A stretch of 64,000 bases of DNA from Photobacterium proteolyticum (GTDB lineage Bacteria; Pseudomonadota; Gammaproteobacteria; Enterobacterales; Vibrionaceae): NCBI RefSeq assembly GCF_001939735.1, contig NZ_MJIL01000085.1:125009-189008 (forward strand), written 5' to 3'. Shown here in pieces: positions 37,656 through 47,699 of this stretch. A program made the position numbers and the translations under genes. Each line of letters begins with the position of its first letter. Position 1 is the first letter of the stretch. Below the pieces are notes generated by a model, which worked only from the letters and a program-made list of their open reading frames with translations, ran no database searches and was not told the DNA's origin.

Positions 37656-38936
37656 ATGTTTGTAATTCGACAAATATTGCAAGAGATGGCTGCCGAAAAA
37701 TTACGCCTGTTCCTGACGATCCTAGCCGTAGTATGGGCAACGGTTTGTATTACAGTAATGCTGGCTGCGGGTGAAGGTCTGCGTCAGGGACTGATTAGAA
37801 GCTCAGAAAGCGGTAACGGTAAATTGATTTACTTGAATGGCGGCTATGCGATTAAAGATTTCGGTCGGTTTCATCAGGGAGAGCAGCTCAAGCTAAAGCC
37901 CGAGGATATCGGAGTGATCCGTGCCCTTCCGTCTGTTAACAGAGTCGAACCGAGCGCCCTTTGGACGACTAATGTAACTCATGGGGATAATGGCACCTGG
38001 CAATCGCCTTTGGCCGTTTTTCCGGGATATAAAGATCTGATGGACTTTGACATAGCACTAGGTGGGCGTTGGTTTAATCCAATGGATATAAAAGAACAGC
38101 GCAAAGTCATCATTCTGGGCCAAAGTGCCGCCTATGAGCTCTTCAGTAATAATGATGATTTTGACTGGATTGACTCACCGAAATTGACAACCAATCCGGT
38201 TGGTAAAACCGTCAAGGTCGGCAATGAAACCTTTACTTTGATTGGCTTATTAAAAAGTGATAGCTCTTATATCGAAAGTGGAACCCCTCTGGATTACGCC
38301 GTTTTCATTCCTTTTTCAACGTGGCAACGCTTCAACCCCAATGGCGAATTGAATGCTATCAATATAGAGCCGAAAAAAAACATTGATCGGACTGTGGTTG
38401 CGCAGAAGGTAAAACAGGTGATCGCACGAAAATACGGGGCCAGTATGGAAGACGATCAGCTTGTTCAGACACAGGATTTGTTATTGCGTCAGAAAACCAT
38501 GCGTCGCTTCTTGATTGGACTACAGAGTTTCCTTGGCATTATTGGCTTAGTTACCTTGGGCGTTGCTGGTATTGGGATTGCCAACATCATGTATGCAACA
38601 GTAAAACGGGCGACCCGTGATATAGGGATCAGAATGGCGGTAGGTGCCACACCAGGCGATATAAAGCGGCACTATCTGTTGCAATCTTTACTGACCATGA
38701 CAATAGGCGGGCTGATCGGGCTAATGTTGACATTTAGCCTGATAGAACTGCTTCAAAATATACCGCTCGACGGCAACATCATTTATGACGAACTAGGGAA
38801 ACCTAAACCTGAGCTGTCAATACCCATTGTAGTAATTGTTGTTATGTCCTTGGCCCTTGTTGGCATTGCTGCAGCATGGTTTCCAGCCAATCGCGCCGCC
38901 ACTATTACGCCACTAGAAGCATTGCAAAATGACTGA
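37656..38936 (+). CDS. MacB/FtsX-type ABC permease, second copy
   Basis: A 426-residue permease with the same plan as its neighbour: an N-terminal helix (LFLTILAVVWATVCITVMLA), a periplasmic domain, and three C-terminal helices around IGIANIMYATVKRATRDIGIRMAVGAT. The sequences are clearly diverged, so this is an old duplication. The ATG at 37656 follows GAGGG and lies 1 nt past the stop of the previous gene; a 15-nt longer start overlaps that gene. It is the partner of the first permease and of the ATPase encoded next. Confidence 0.87.
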   Translation: MFVIRQILQEMAAEKLRLFLTILAVVWATVCITVMLAAGEGLRQGLIRSSESGNGKLIYLNGGYAIKDFGRFHQGEQLKLKPEDIGVIRALPSVNRVEPSALWTTNVTHGDNGTWQSPLAVFPGYKDLMDFDIALGGRWFNPMDIKEQRKVIILGQSAAYELFSNNDDFDWIDSPKLTTNPVGKTVKVGNETFTLIGLLKSDSSYIESGTPLDYAVFIPFSTWQRFNPNGELNAINIEPKKNIDRTVVAQKVKQVIARKYGASMEDDQLVQTQDLLLRQKTMRRFLIGLQSFLGIIGLVTLGVAGIGIANIMYATVKRATRDIGIRMAVGATPGDIKRHYLLQSLLTMTIGGLIGLMLTFSLIELLQNIPLDGNIIYDELGKPKPELSIPIVVIVVMSLALVGIAAAWFPANRAATITPLEALQND

Positions 38937-39663
38937 GAGAAATAATCAACCAAGCGGGACAAGTATGTCGATATCGACCCCAATAGTACAATTACAAGAG
39001 ATTAGTAAGCACTATCAAAGTGGCGAGGAAACGGTTCGCGCACTGGACCAAGTTTCACTTGAAATAAACCGGGGGGAATTCTTATCGATTCTGGGGCCGT
39101 CGGGTTCAGGGAAATCAACGCTAATGAATGTGTTAGGCTGCCTCGATAAGCCCACTTTGGGTAGTTACCACCTCAATAATGAAGATGTTTCAGTCATGAC
39201 CAGTAAACAACTGGCAATGATACGCAACAAAAACATTGGCTTCGTTTTTCAGGGATTCAACTTGCTGGAATATGCCAGTGCGTTGGACAATGTCGCGCTG
39301 CCTTTAGTCTACCGAGGGATAAAATCGAAAGCGCGGCGAGAAAAAGCAGCATATTTATTGGAACGTGTCGGGCTGGGCGATCGTATGGATCATAAGCCAA
39401 ACCAGCTGTCTGGCGGTCAAAAACAACGTGTGGCTATTGCCCGGGCGCTAGTTAACGATCCGCAGATCATCTTAGCTGACGAGCCAACAGGGGCCCTAGA
39501 CTCACGTTCAGGCGCCGAGATTGAAGCCCTGTTCAATGAATTACACCAGGAAGGAAGAACACTCATTGTCGTAACTCACGATACCGCGCTAGCAAAACGC
39601 ACACACCGGATAATTAACATCAAAGACGGACAAGTGGTTGGAGATGAGCGTCTTCACCAGTAA
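38929..39663 (+). CDS. ABC transporter ATPase of the MacB/LolD type
   Basis: A 244-residue ATPase. Walker A GPSGSGKST, Q-loop in FVFQGFNLL, signature LSGGQKQRVAIAR, Walker B IILADEPTGALD and switch His in VTHDTALAKR are all present. The family insertion after the signature helix fits lipoprotein or macrolide exporters. The start at 38929 overlaps the second permease by 8 nt; an internal ATG at 38965 would give a shorter, more usual N-terminus. It energises the two preceding permeases. MacB normally fuses ATPase and permease, but here they are separate genes. Confidence 0.9.
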   Translation: MTERNNQPSGTSMSISTPIVQLQEISKHYQSGEETVRALDQVSLEINRGEFLSILGPSGSGKSTLMNVLGCLDKPTLGSYHLNNEDVSVMTSKQLAMIRNKNIGFVFQGFNLLEYASALDNVALPLVYRGIKSKARREKAAYLLERVGLGDRMDHKPNQLSGGQKQRVAIARALVNDPQIILADEPTGALDSRSGAEIEALFNELHQEGRTLIVVTHDTALAKRTHRIINIKDGQVVGDERLHQ

Positions 39664-39718
39664 TACGACTTACCGCTGATGACCGCCGAAGCTTTAATAA
39701 AAGCTATATACTCAAGCT

Positions 39719-39756
39719 AAAAAAAGGCTCTATTCAAACAACTATTGAATAGAGCC
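39719..39756 (-). terminator. Rho-independent terminator of the alpha-glucosidase gene
   Basis: 12-bp stem GGCTCTATTCAA/TTGAATAGAGCC with a 7-nt loop and a seven-T tail on the minus strand. It also separates the gene from the convergent ABC operon. Confidence 0.9.
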
Positions 39757-39804
39757 AAGACAATGAATGGAGCTATAGCGAGTTAATCATTCATGTTGTA
39801 TTGG

Positions 39805-41448
39805 TTATGCAGGCAGCAGCACCGCAAAAGACTCATACGGTTTTAACGTTACCGTTTCCTCTATTTGCTGGCGATAGTCATAGTTGGAAATAATACATTC
39901 AACATTAGCAGCTTGCAGCTCTACCGGTATATTCAATACCACCTCTTCAGAGGTAAAGTTATTCAGAACAAACAGGCGGTGTTGCTCATCTGTACGGACA
40001 TAACCGAACACTTTATCGTGATCTTCAAATACAGGTTCAAAGTCACCATACACAATCACCGGTAAAGCTTTACGAAGCTCAATCAGCTTCTGATAGTGAT
40101 AGAAGACGGAGTTCTGATCTTCCAGAGCAGCTTCTACGTTAATCTCCGGATAGTTAGGGTTAACCTTTATCCATGGCTGAGCCTGAGAGAATCCGGCATT
40201 ATCTGTTTTGTCCCAATGCATTGGCGTTCGGGCATTATCGCGGCTATTTTCATGTACCGCAGCCAACATGGTTTCAGGTGCAACACCGTTTTCGGTTCGC
40301 TCTTTGTAGAAATTCAGGGTCTCGATATCACGGTAATCATCGATGCTGTCAAAGGCAACATTGGTCATACCGATTTCTTCACCCTGATAGACATAAGGGG
40401 TACCCTTCATCATATGCATCGTTGTCGCCAGCATTTTGGCCGACTCTACACGATATCGACCGACGTCACCGTACTTAGAGACCACACGCGGCAAATCATG
40501 GTTATTCCAGAACAGGGAATTCCAGCCTTCCTCAGCCAGCTCTACCTGCCATTTAGTCAGAGCACGCTTGAACTGAGGCAAGTCAAGATCGATTGGATTC
40601 CACTTGTCACCGTATTTCCAGGTCAGAGAAATATGTTCAAACTGGAATACCATCGAGAACTCGTTGCGTGCAGGGTTGCTATACAGCTTGGCAATCTCAG
40701 GAGTGGCATCCCAGGTCTCGCCTACCGTTAACAAATCTTTTTTGCCAAAGGTCGCCTGGTTCATTTCCTGGATCAACTGATGAAGACGCGGACCATTACC
40801 CGTGATCTTCTTATCAATTTCTTTGCCGATCAAGTCAATTACGTCAAGGCGGAAGCCACCGATGCCCTGATCAATCCACCAGTTAATCATCTTGTGTACT
40901 TCTTCCTGAACCTTCGGATTTTCCCAGTTCAGATCAGGCTGCCTCTTAGAAAAGATATGGTAGAAGTATTCGCCAGTCGTCTCATCAAACTCCCACGCAC
41001 CACCGCCAAACACGGAACCTTGATCATCAGGCACAGAACCGTCTTCTTTTGGCTGACGCCAAATATAGTAGTCACGGTACGGGTTATCTTTTGACTTACG
41101 TGACTCAATGAACCACGGGTGCTCATCGGAAGTATGGTTTACCACCAAATCCATGATAATTCGAATGTCACGCTGCTTGGCCTCAGCCAGTAGCTGCTGC
41201 ATGTCTTCCATGGTGCCAAATTCAGGGGCGATATCCTGATAATCAGAAATATCATAGCCATTGTCATCCATTGGCGAGCGGTACACTGGCGATAGCCAGA
41301 TCACGTTTACACCTAGTTTTTTCAGGTAATCCAGCTTGCCGATGATCCCCTGCAGATCCCCCATTCCGTCATTGTTAGAATCACAAAAGCTACGAGGATA
41401 AATCTGGTAAACAACAGCATCATGCCACCACTTCGGCGTCATCTTCAT
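39805..41448 (-). CDS. Alpha-glucosidase / oligo-1,6-glucosidase, GH13
   Basis: A 547-residue cytosolic exo-glycosidase. The N-terminus WWHDAVVYQIYPRSFCDSN is typical of the GH13 alpha-glucosidase group (MalL, TreC). Region I is MDLVVNHTSDEH, nucleophile Asp202 in GFRLDVID, acid/base Glu244 in TVGETW, and Asp318 in NNHDLPR. The ATG at 41448 has GGGAG 9 nt upstream, although a second ATG two codons on is also possible. Region II reads GGFRLDVID, with Val after the nucleophile, which in this group often accompanies alpha-1,6 activity, but I would not decide linkage from that alone. A divergent LysR regulator starts 230 bp away. Confidence 0.87.
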   Translation of the reverse strand: MKMTPKWWHDAVVYQIYPRSFCDSNNDGMGDLQGIIGKLDYLKKLGVNVIWLSPVYRSPMDDNGYDISDYQDIAPEFGTMEDMQQLLAEAKQRDIRIIMDLVVNHTSDEHPWFIESRKSKDNPYRDYYIWRQPKEDGSVPDDQGSVFGGGAWEFDETTGEYFYHIFSKRQPDLNWENPKVQEEVHKMINWWIDQGIGGFRLDVIDLIGKEIDKKITGNGPRLHQLIQEMNQATFGKKDLLTVGETWDATPEIAKLYSNPARNEFSMVFQFEHISLTWKYGDKWNPIDLDLPQFKRALTKWQVELAEEGWNSLFWNNHDLPRVVSKYGDVGRYRVESAKMLATTMHMMKGTPYVYQGEEIGMTNVAFDSIDDYRDIETLNFYKERTENGVAPETMLAAVHENSRDNARTPMHWDKTDNAGFSQAQPWIKVNPNYPEINVEAALEDQNSVFYHYQKLIELRKALPVIVYGDFEPVFEDHDKVFGYVRTDEQHRLFVLNNFTSEEVVLNIPVELQAANVECIISNYDYRQQIEETVTLKPYESFAVLLPA

Positions 41449-41680
41449 GAAAATTGGCTCCCTAAAAAAGGCAAAATCTAACAAGTGATATCTTTATTGC
41501 CGATATCATAAAGCTGTTTTCTGTGGATTTAAAATACATAAAACCCAAGATGATATAGGTAAAATCTATATCAAAGTAGAATTAGGCGACCATGATCACA
41601 AGAATTAGGCATTGAGCATTTTCTTCCATTCAAATAAATGTGAGACTTGTCGATATTATTTTTCTGTTCTTCTTTTCCCT

Positions 41681-42595
41681 ATGGATAAAAGCTACAAACA
41701 ATTTCTTGTCGTTGCCGAACTGGGCAATATCAGCCTGGCAGCCAGCCACCTTGGGCTCAGCCAGCCGACACTGACCAGCAACATAAAAAAGCTGGAAGCG
41801 AGCTTTGATGTCCCGCTCTTTATCCGTAAATCAAAAGGCGTAGAGCTCACCGAGTATGGTCAGCTCTTGCAGGAGCAGGCTCTTGAACTACAACGTCGCC
41901 ATGATGCCCTGTTGCACAAAATGGCCGATCTCAAAGAGCGAAAGACCGAGAAGATCCGAATGGGGACAGGCGATGCCTGGTGGGAAGTTTTCGTCAAGCA
42001 AGCACTGCAACAATACAGCCACAATAACCCTTCAATCTCTATTCAGCTGGAGTTCGGTAACCACCTCAAGCTAATGGATATGTTGATCCATGGCCAAATT
42101 GACCTGTTTGTCGGACACGAAATCATCGGCCTGTCACGACGCTGTAATGTCAGCTTTATACCTCTTCTCCAGGATAAAGAAGCCCTGTTCGTTCACCAGT
42201 CCCATCCGTTACTGCTCAATCAGGGAAAAGACTCAGATACCGAACTCTACCCGTTGCTTCAGGTCACGCCGGACTCCGAAACCTATCAACATCTCATCGA
42301 GAATCCACAGCCCAAACAACTGGAGCGGGAAAGAAAAAAAGTCTCTGAGCGCATCGTCTATGAGATCAACTCACTCACTGCCAGCATTGATATCCTCACG
42401 ACCACCACCGCGATAATGCCCTACCCGCTGAGTATGGCTGATTACTTCTCGCTGTCGAATATCGTACCGCTCACGCAAGATCAGAAGGCCCAGACCGGAA
42501 CTGTCGGTATTTACCATCTCAATGATCCCCTTGTTGATCATGTCAATGACATCAAGCATCAGCTAATCGCCTGCGGACAGCAGCTCAGCGAATAA
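41681..42595 (+). CDS. LysR-family transcriptional regulator
   Basis: A 304-residue regulator with an N-terminal winged helix-turn-helix (residues 5-62, ISLAASHLGLSQPTLTSNIKKLE) and a C-terminal substrate-binding domain with a conserved ligand-cleft pattern. The ATG at 41681 begins MDKSYKQFLVVAE; a 23-residue Cys-rich extension upstream is in frame but has no family match. Its divergence from the alpha-glucosidase gene is the classic LysR arrangement, so that gene is the likely target. The inducer is unknown. Confidence 0.88.
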   Translation: MDKSYKQFLVVAELGNISLAASHLGLSQPTLTSNIKKLEASFDVPLFIRKSKGVELTEYGQLLQEQALELQRRHDALLHKMADLKERKTEKIRMGTGDAWWEVFVKQALQQYSHNNPSISIQLEFGNHLKLMDMLIHGQIDLFVGHEIIGLSRRCNVSFIPLLQDKEALFVHQSHPLLLNQGKDSDTELYPLLQVTPDSETYQHLIENPQPKQLERERKKVSERIVYEINSLTASIDILTTTTAIMPYPLSMADYFSLSNIVPLTQDQKAQTGTVGIYHLNDPLVDHVNDIKHQLIACGQQLSE

Positions 42596-42605
42596 CCCCA
42601 TAAAT

Positions 42606-42642
42606 AAAAAAGCCTGCGATACCGACTAAGGTTTCACAGGCT
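42606..42642 (-). terminator. Terminator downstream of the chemoreceptor gene
   Basis: On the minus strand AGCCTG-T-GAAACC pairs with GGTATC-G-CAGGCT (two mismatches), followed by a T run. It lies about 100 nt after the chemoreceptor stop, beyond the heptanucleotide repeat. Confidence 0.75.
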
Positions 42643-42647
42643 TTCAC

Positions 42648-42699
42648 TTCTAGGTTCTAGGTTCTAGGTTCTAGGTTCTAGGTTCTAGGTTCTAGGTTC
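42648..42699. repeat. Tandem heptanucleotide repeat (TTCTAGG), seven copies
   Basis: Seven perfect copies of TTCTAGG plus TTC, then a decayed eighth copy TTCAGGG. It sits between two convergent genes and inside the expected 3' UTR of the chemoreceptor transcript. Perfect 7-mer arrays slip readily during replication, so copy number may vary between isolates. Confidence 0.95.
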
Positions 42700-42740
42700 A
42701 GGGTATTAAGCCCTGACTGTATGCAACCAACTCACTGCCG

Positions 42741-44627
42741 TTACACTACGAATGTCGCCACTTTGTCATTCAGGTTAGTTGCCTGAGTACTAAGGTGCTC
42801 AGCCTGTTGGCGAGCCTCGCTGGCATCATTTGCTAACTGATCGGTCACATCTTTAATCGTGGTCGTATTTTGAGTGATTTCATCGGTAACATGTGTTTGC
42901 TCTTCCGCAGCTGTTGCAATCTGGGTGGCCATATCACTGATCATGGCTACCGAATCATTGATTTGCTCCAGTGCCGCCGTCGCCTGATCAGCATCTTCTA
43001 CCGAGCACTGCGCCAGTTGTGAGCTGGTTTCCATCAGGTTAACGGCTTTAGACGTCGTTTGCTGCAATGTCGCAATCATTGACTGAATTTCTTCTGTCGA
43101 GGTATGAGTTCGCTGAGACAACACTCTGACTTCATCTGCCACAACAGCAAAACCTCGCCCCTGCTCGCCTGCGCGTGCCGCTTCGATAGCTGCATTCAGA
43201 GCCAGCAAGTTCGTTTGTTCAGCAATCCCCTGGATGGTCGACAAAATACTGTTGATCCCCTGGGCATGGTCATTGAGCTCACTGATAACCGTTGTCGCTT
43301 CGCTCACTTCAGTAGCCAGATTATTGATTGATACTTTGCTCTGAGCCACCAGCTCGCTGCCGCTGTGAGTATGAGTTGTCGAGTCCTGCGCCGCCCGGGC
43401 AGTCTGTTCAGCATGAGAAGCAATTTCCTGAGTAGCTGAAGCCATCTCTGTAACAGCCGTTGCCACCATGGCGATCTCGTCTTGCTGGCACTGTAGATCA
43501 CGTGCCGATTTATCTGCGCGCTGTACCCCCTCACTCGACGTTTGGCTTAGCTCAACGCCCTGGGTGCGAATATGGCCGATCAGCAACTGCAGGCTGGCTA
43601 CAAACTGGTTAAAGTTCGCTGCTAACTCTCCCACCTCATCCTTACTGTCCAGCTCTATACGCTGGGTTAAGTCACCACCGCCCTGCGCGATCAGTGCCAA
43701 GGCGTTGGATACTTGCTTCAGAGGCCTGAACAAATACCCACAAAGCAGGTTAAACAAGAAGACACAAATAATCACAACCAGCAGTGTCGTCAGCATTTGA
43801 TCATAGAGCGTACTATATAGGGGTGCCACGACAGAGTCATAGTCAATCACAACAACAGTGTTTAGCTTTTTGCCCTCAATCGGCGCAACAAAGACAAAGC
43901 TTTCATTACCGTTTAGCACCTTCTTCTCGATATGCCCTTCACGAGCTAAGTTCTTGATCAAGGTATCAGTCAGATCACTATCAATCGTGCTAATAGTCTT
44001 ATTCAACAGCGATGAATCAGCATGAGCAAAAACATTCCCTTCGGCATTAGCGATGAACATGTACCCTTCACCAGGCAATGTCACCTCCTCCAGCTGTTTG
44101 ATGATGTTCGCCATCTCGACATCAGCACCAAGCACTGCACGCTGGCCTGACACTGTTAACGCCTTGCCCATAGAAACAACCGTAGCGCCTGTTGCTGCCG
44201 CAATCGTCGGGTTTTCTACCGTTACAGCGCCATTAAGTTTGATCGCATTTTGATACCAACCCCATTTGCGCGGATCGTTGTTGCCCGGTGGAAGCTGGAC
44301 ATCATTGGCATTAACCTGACTACCATCACTAAAGGCAAGAAACACATTGTCGAATTTTGCCGAGTCCCGGACCTGTTTTAAGTGCTCGGTCAAGGCATCA
44401 TTTGTTGCATTCGTTGACATCGCCGACAGAGCCGACGCTTTTGAATCCATCCAATCAATAACGTAATTGTTATAAGCCGATGCAACACCGCGAAGCCGAT
44501 CATTAAGATCATCATCAAGACGACCCAACGAGGAGATAAATGAAAGTGCCGTTACCAGCATTCCACCCAAGATAATGGCGATACTGGCCGAAAGCGCCAG
44601 TTTTTGCCGAAGAGTTAGATTAGACAT
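42741..44627 (-). CDS. Methyl-accepting chemotaxis protein with dCache-like sensor
   Basis: A 628-residue receptor with a first membrane helix at about 10-32, a periplasmic dCache-type domain at about 35-275 ([13 protein letters not shown] and [12 protein letters not shown] are characteristic), a second helix at about 277-300, a HAMP domain, and a long signalling coiled coil. The tip contains [19 protein letters not shown] and [10 protein letters not shown], the kinase-contacting region. It would report a periplasmic ligand to CheA; dCache receptors often bind amino acids or organic acids, and the ligand is not predictable here. There is no pentapeptide tether for CheR at the C-terminus. It sits among carbohydrate genes, but that does not prove it senses sugar. 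Confidence 0.92.
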   Translation of the reverse strand: MSNLTLRQKLALSASIAIILGGMLVTALSFISSLGRLDDDLNDRLRGVASAYNNYVIDWMDSKASALSAMSTNATNDALTEHLKQVRDSAKFDNVFLAFSDGSQVNANDVQLPPGNNDPRKWGWYQNAIKLNGAVTVENPTIAAATGATVVSMGKALTVSGQRAVLGADVEMANIIKQLEEVTLPGEGYMFIANAEGNVFAHADSSLLNKTISTIDSDLTDTLIKNLAREGHIEKKVLNGNESFVFVAPIEGKKLNTVVVIDYDSVVAPLYSTLYDQMLTTLLVVIICVFLFNLLCGYLFRPLKQVSNALALIAQGGGDLTQRIELDSKDEVGELAANFNQFVASLQLLIGHIRTQGVELSQTSSEGVQRADKSARDLQCQQDEIAMVATAVTEMASATQEIASHAEQTARAAQDSTTHTHSGSELVAQSKVSINNLATEVSEATTVISELNDHAQGINSILSTIQGIAEQTNLLALNAAIEAARAGEQGRGFAVVADEVRVLSQRTHTSTEEIQSMIATLQQTTSKAVNLMETSSQLAQCSVEDADQATAALEQINDSVAMISDMATQIATAAEEQTHVTDEITQNTTTIKDVTDQLANDASEARQQAEHLSTQATNLNDKVATFVV

Positions 44628-44888
44628 TGATTCCCTTTACGATTCTTATAATAACAGCAATACGCCTATAATTTTTTCGGCAACATAAACAGTGCCGTAT
44701 ACGACTTGAAAATAAGCCCCCCGACTTAAGCGAAGATCAAATGCCCGCCATTTATTTCAAGCTTCGAAATTATTGCACTTTTATTATAGTGTTCAAAGTA
44801 TCAGCAGTATTTTCTTGACTCACGTCGACAAAATAAATCCTATAAGGAGATAATCAACTATTAGAATGAAAGGCTTTATTCCAGAAAA
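44628..44888. other. Intergenic stretch upstream of the chemoreceptor
   Basis: About 260 AT-rich bases between the chemoreceptor start and the glgA terminator. It should hold the chemoreceptor promoter. I see no defined operator. Confidence 0.4.
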
Positions 44889-44915
44889 AGCAAAGCCCTC
44901 ATGAAGGAGGGCTTT
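44889..44915 (-). terminator. Rho-independent terminator of glgCA
   Basis: 9-bp stem AAAGCCCTC/GAGGGCTTT with a 6-nt loop and a T-rich tail on the minus strand, 50 nt past the glgA stop. Confidence 0.87.
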
Positions 44916-44965
44916 GAGAGGATATTGCTTACTATCTTATTTGCTACAACTGAGCAGCAGCTATT

Positions 44966-46471
44966 CTACGCTAAATACTCGGGAGCCTGAGGGGAAGCAA
45001 CGCGTCCCTGCTCTTGTCCCATGTACATATTGACATATTGCTCAGCCGATTCCTTCCACTCAAACTTACACGCCATTGCATTTTGCTGCAGGCGTTTAAA
45101 CTCTTGTGGCTTCTGGCTATATAGCAATAGACTACGCTGAAGCTTAATAAGCAAGGCTTCCGGCGTCGGTGCATCAAAAATAAAGCCCGTTGCCACCTGC
45201 GGAGTCTGATCATAGTCGATCACGGTATCCTTCAGACCACCCACCCCACGCACAATCGGCAAGGTGCCATAAGCAAGGCTATACATCTGATTCAATCCGC
45301 ACGGCTCAAACTCTGATGGCATCATAAAGAAATCTGCACCGGCCTCAACACAATGTGCCAGCGGATTGCTGTAGGCCTCGACAAAAGCAAACTTCTCTTT
45401 ATGGGCTCCACTAATATCACGCAGTGCCGCAGCCAGCTTGGGATCACCCGTTCCAACTATCACCACCTGTACATCATTGACCAGGAAGTCTTTGAGCATC
45501 GGAATGATATAGTGAATACCCTTCTGCTCAGTCAAACGGCAAACCATTCCATAAAGCGGTACATCTTCAACCGGTAGCCCGACCTGTTGCTGTAAATCAC
45601 GTTTACACGCTTTTTTACCTCGCACCAGGCTAACTTTGTTGGCTTTAAAGCTCTGCTTAATAAAGGGATCCGTTTCTGGATTCCAGTCTTGATAGTCACA
45701 GCCATTCACGATGCCGTAAAGATCAGCGGCACGAGCCTGAAAGTCTGCTTCCATTCCGTGAGAGCCTAAATGCGTGAGTAATTCGGAGGCATAGTTCGGG
45801 CTGACGGCATTAACCTTGTCGGCATAAGCCACACCGGCTTTTAGCATACTGACATGGGAAGGGTCGACTTCGGCATTGATATAGCGACGCTGAATCAGCT
45901 CAGGGATCAAACTGTACTGTTCATAATTAAATACGCCTTTGAATACCGCATTATGGATTGTGATCACGCTTTTCGTCTGAGCAAAAAACGCATCATCGGC
46001 GTACCGAGTCCGGAGCAGGAAGGGAACCAGACCAGTATGCCAGTCATTACAATGAACAACATCCGGCTGAAAGCCCATCTTCTCACACAAATCCAACGAT
46101 GCGGCACTGAAAAATGCAAACCTTTCACCGTTGTCAGAATATGCCTGGTTGTTTTCTGCATACAGCTCGGGGCGCGCAAAATACTGAGGCGCATCGACTC
46201 CGTAGACAGTCACCTTGCCACTCTCCAGCGCTTTCACCTGGTAGCTTACAGGTGCAGGCTGAGGGGCAACATATAATTCGGTATCAAGCAGTGTCTCTGC
46301 CTGCTCAGAACCTACAACCTTCTGATACAGCGGCATGACAATACGAACATCATGCCCCATCTCTTGAAGCGCTGAAGGTAACGACTTGGCGACGTCCGCC
46401 AAACCGCCGGTTTTGACCAAACCTTCGACCTCAGACGCCACAAATAATATCTTGAGCGATTTTCCTGACAT
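44966..46471 (-). CDS. glgA: Glycogen synthase (ADP-glucose dependent)
   Basis: A 501-residue GT5 glycosyltransferase that extends alpha-1,4 glucan from ADP-glucose. The N-terminal KTGGLADV substrate loop is present at about residue 20. The C-terminal half carries the EPCGLNQMYSLAYGTLPIVRGVGGL donor-site region with the conserved Glu, and VCRLTEQKG starts the GT-B second domain. The ATG at 46471 gives MSGKSLKILFVASEVEG and lies 10 nt after the glgC stop; a TTG at 46492 overlaps glgC. It works with GlgC in glycogen storage. Branching enzyme and phosphorylase are not in the window. Confidence 0.95.
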   Translation of the reverse strand: MSGKSLKILFVASEVEGLVKTGGLADVAKSLPSALQEMGHDVRIVMPLYQKVVGSEQAETLLDTELYVAPQPAPVSYQVKALESGKVTVYGVDAPQYFARPELYAENNQAYSDNGERFAFFSAASLDLCEKMGFQPDVVHCNDWHTGLVPFLLRTRYADDAFFAQTKSVITIHNAVFKGVFNYEQYSLIPELIQRRYINAEVDPSHVSMLKAGVAYADKVNAVSPNYASELLTHLGSHGMEADFQARAADLYGIVNGCDYQDWNPETDPFIKQSFKANKVSLVRGKKACKRDLQQQVGLPVEDVPLYGMVCRLTEQKGIHYIIPMLKDFLVNDVQVVIVGTGDPKLAAALRDISGAHKEKFAFVEAYSNPLAHCVEAGADFFMMPSEFEPCGLNQMYSLAYGTLPIVRGVGGLKDTVIDYDQTPQVATGFIFDAPTPEALLIKLQRSLLLYSQKPQEFKRLQQNAMACKFEWKESAEQYVNMYMGQEQGRVASPQAPEYLA

Positions 46472-46481
46472 CGGTTTCTTT

Positions 46482-47699
46482 CTAATAACCAACTTTTGCT
46501 CCTTTTGGTATCACGACAATTCCTTCGTCTGACACATGGTACTTCTTCTTATCTTCTTCAATATTCTCACCGATAATCGTACCAGGTGCGATATGAACAT
46601 TCTTATCGATAATAGCACGGCGAATCGAACAGCCTGCACCGATCTTTACATCACCCAAAATAACTGACTCACTGATTGTAGAGCCATGATCAACATTGGT
46701 GCGGAAACCCAATACTGACTTATAGACTTTAGCGCCACGAATATAGCTGCCAGCCGATATCATGCAGTTATTGGTATCAACCTTGTGCTCTTCGCTATCA
46801 AGCACTGTTGCGGGCGGGAGTGGCGGATAATAAGTATGCAGCTGCCACTGACGGTTATATAGAGAAAACGGCGCATCTTCTGACAGCAAATCCATATGTG
46901 CCTGCCAGTATGATTCGATAGTACCAACATCGCGCCAGTAGCCTGTGCTCTTCTCTCCCGGGATCACATTGGTCGTAAAGTCATAGACAAATACTTTACC
47001 CAACGGAAACAGTTTAGGAATAATATCTTTGCCAAAGTCATGGCTTGATTGTTCGTTAACTGCGTCTTCCTCGAGCTCTTTGCTCAGTACGCCAGTTTCA
47101 AAGATATAGTTCCCCATGGAAACTAATGCATGATCAGGATCACCCGGAATGGACTTCGGATTCTCAGGTTTTTCCTCGAAACCAACCATGCAGCCATTGG
47201 CATCCACTTCTATCACCCCAAAGGCACTGGCTTCACTCAACGGCATACGTAGGGCCGATACCGTTAGATCCGCTTTTTTCTCCAGGTGGTAGTCAAGCAT
47301 CTGCTTAACATCCATTTTGTAGATATGGTCACTACCGAAAATACATACTTGGTCCGGCTCTTCGAGTTCAACAAAACGCAGATTCTGGTAAATAGCATCT
47401 GCCGTGCCATCATACCAGCGCTTACCCATCCGCATCTGAGCAGGGATCGGGTCAATAAACCGGCCCGTAATACCTGAGACATTCCAGCCCTTCTTCATAT
47501 GTACGTAGAGTGACTGAGATTTAAACTGAGTCAGCACATAAATCTTCATCAGATCAGCATTAAGAAAATTATTTAATGCGAAATCTATCAGGCGGTAACT
47601 ACCTCCAAATGGCACTGCAGGCTTAGTACGCGTATCCGTCAACGGACGCAGACGCGACCCTTCTCCACCTGCCAAAATCATTCCTAAAACACCAGCCAT
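46482..47699 (-). CDS. glgC: Glucose-1-phosphate adenylyltransferase
   Basis: A 405-residue ADP-glucose pyrophosphorylase, the committed step to glycogen. It has the nucleotide loop GMILAGGEGSRLRPLT with the catalytic Arg, the KPAVPFGG stretch, an FGVIEVDANG sugar-binding region and a C-terminal left-handed beta-helix (GDVKIGAGCSIRRAIIDKNVHI). An excellent AGGAGG site precedes the ATG. It forms the glgC-glgA operon. The protein is about 25 residues shorter than E. coli GlgC because the N-terminal allosteric extension is missing, so regulation by fructose-1,6-bisphosphate may differ. Confidence 0.95.
   Translation of the reverse strand: MAGVLGMILAGGEGSRLRPLTDTRTKPAVPFGGSYRLIDFALNNFLNADLMKIYVLTQFKSQSLYVHMKKGWNVSGITGRFIDPIPAQMRMGKRWYDGTADAIYQNLRFVELEEPDQVCIFGSDHIYKMDVKQMLDYHLEKKADLTVSALRMPLSEASAFGVIEVDANGCMVGFEEKPENPKSIPGDPDHALVSMGNYIFETGVLSKELEEDAVNEQSSHDFGKDIIPKLFPLGKVFVYDFTTNVIPGEKSTGYWRDVGTIESYWQAHMDLLSEDAPFSLYNRQWQLHTYYPPLPPATVLDSEEHKVDTNNCMISAGSYIRGAKVYKSVLGFRTNVDHGSTISESVILGDVKIGAGCSIRRAIIDKNVHIAPGTIIGENIEEDKKKYHVSDEGIVVIPKGAKVGY

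Noticed and set aside
34010..39663. Horizontally acquired resistance island
   Set aside because: The operon has no integrase, repeats or tRNA beside it, and I could not see a clear base-composition break by eye.
40096..40731. 211-residue plus-strand frame
   Set aside because: Antisense to the alpha-glucosidase catalytic region, no family look and no ribosome-binding site; the minus-strand gene has all GH13 motifs here.
42648..42699. CRISPR array
   Set aside because: The unit is 7 bp without spacers, so it is a simple tandem repeat.
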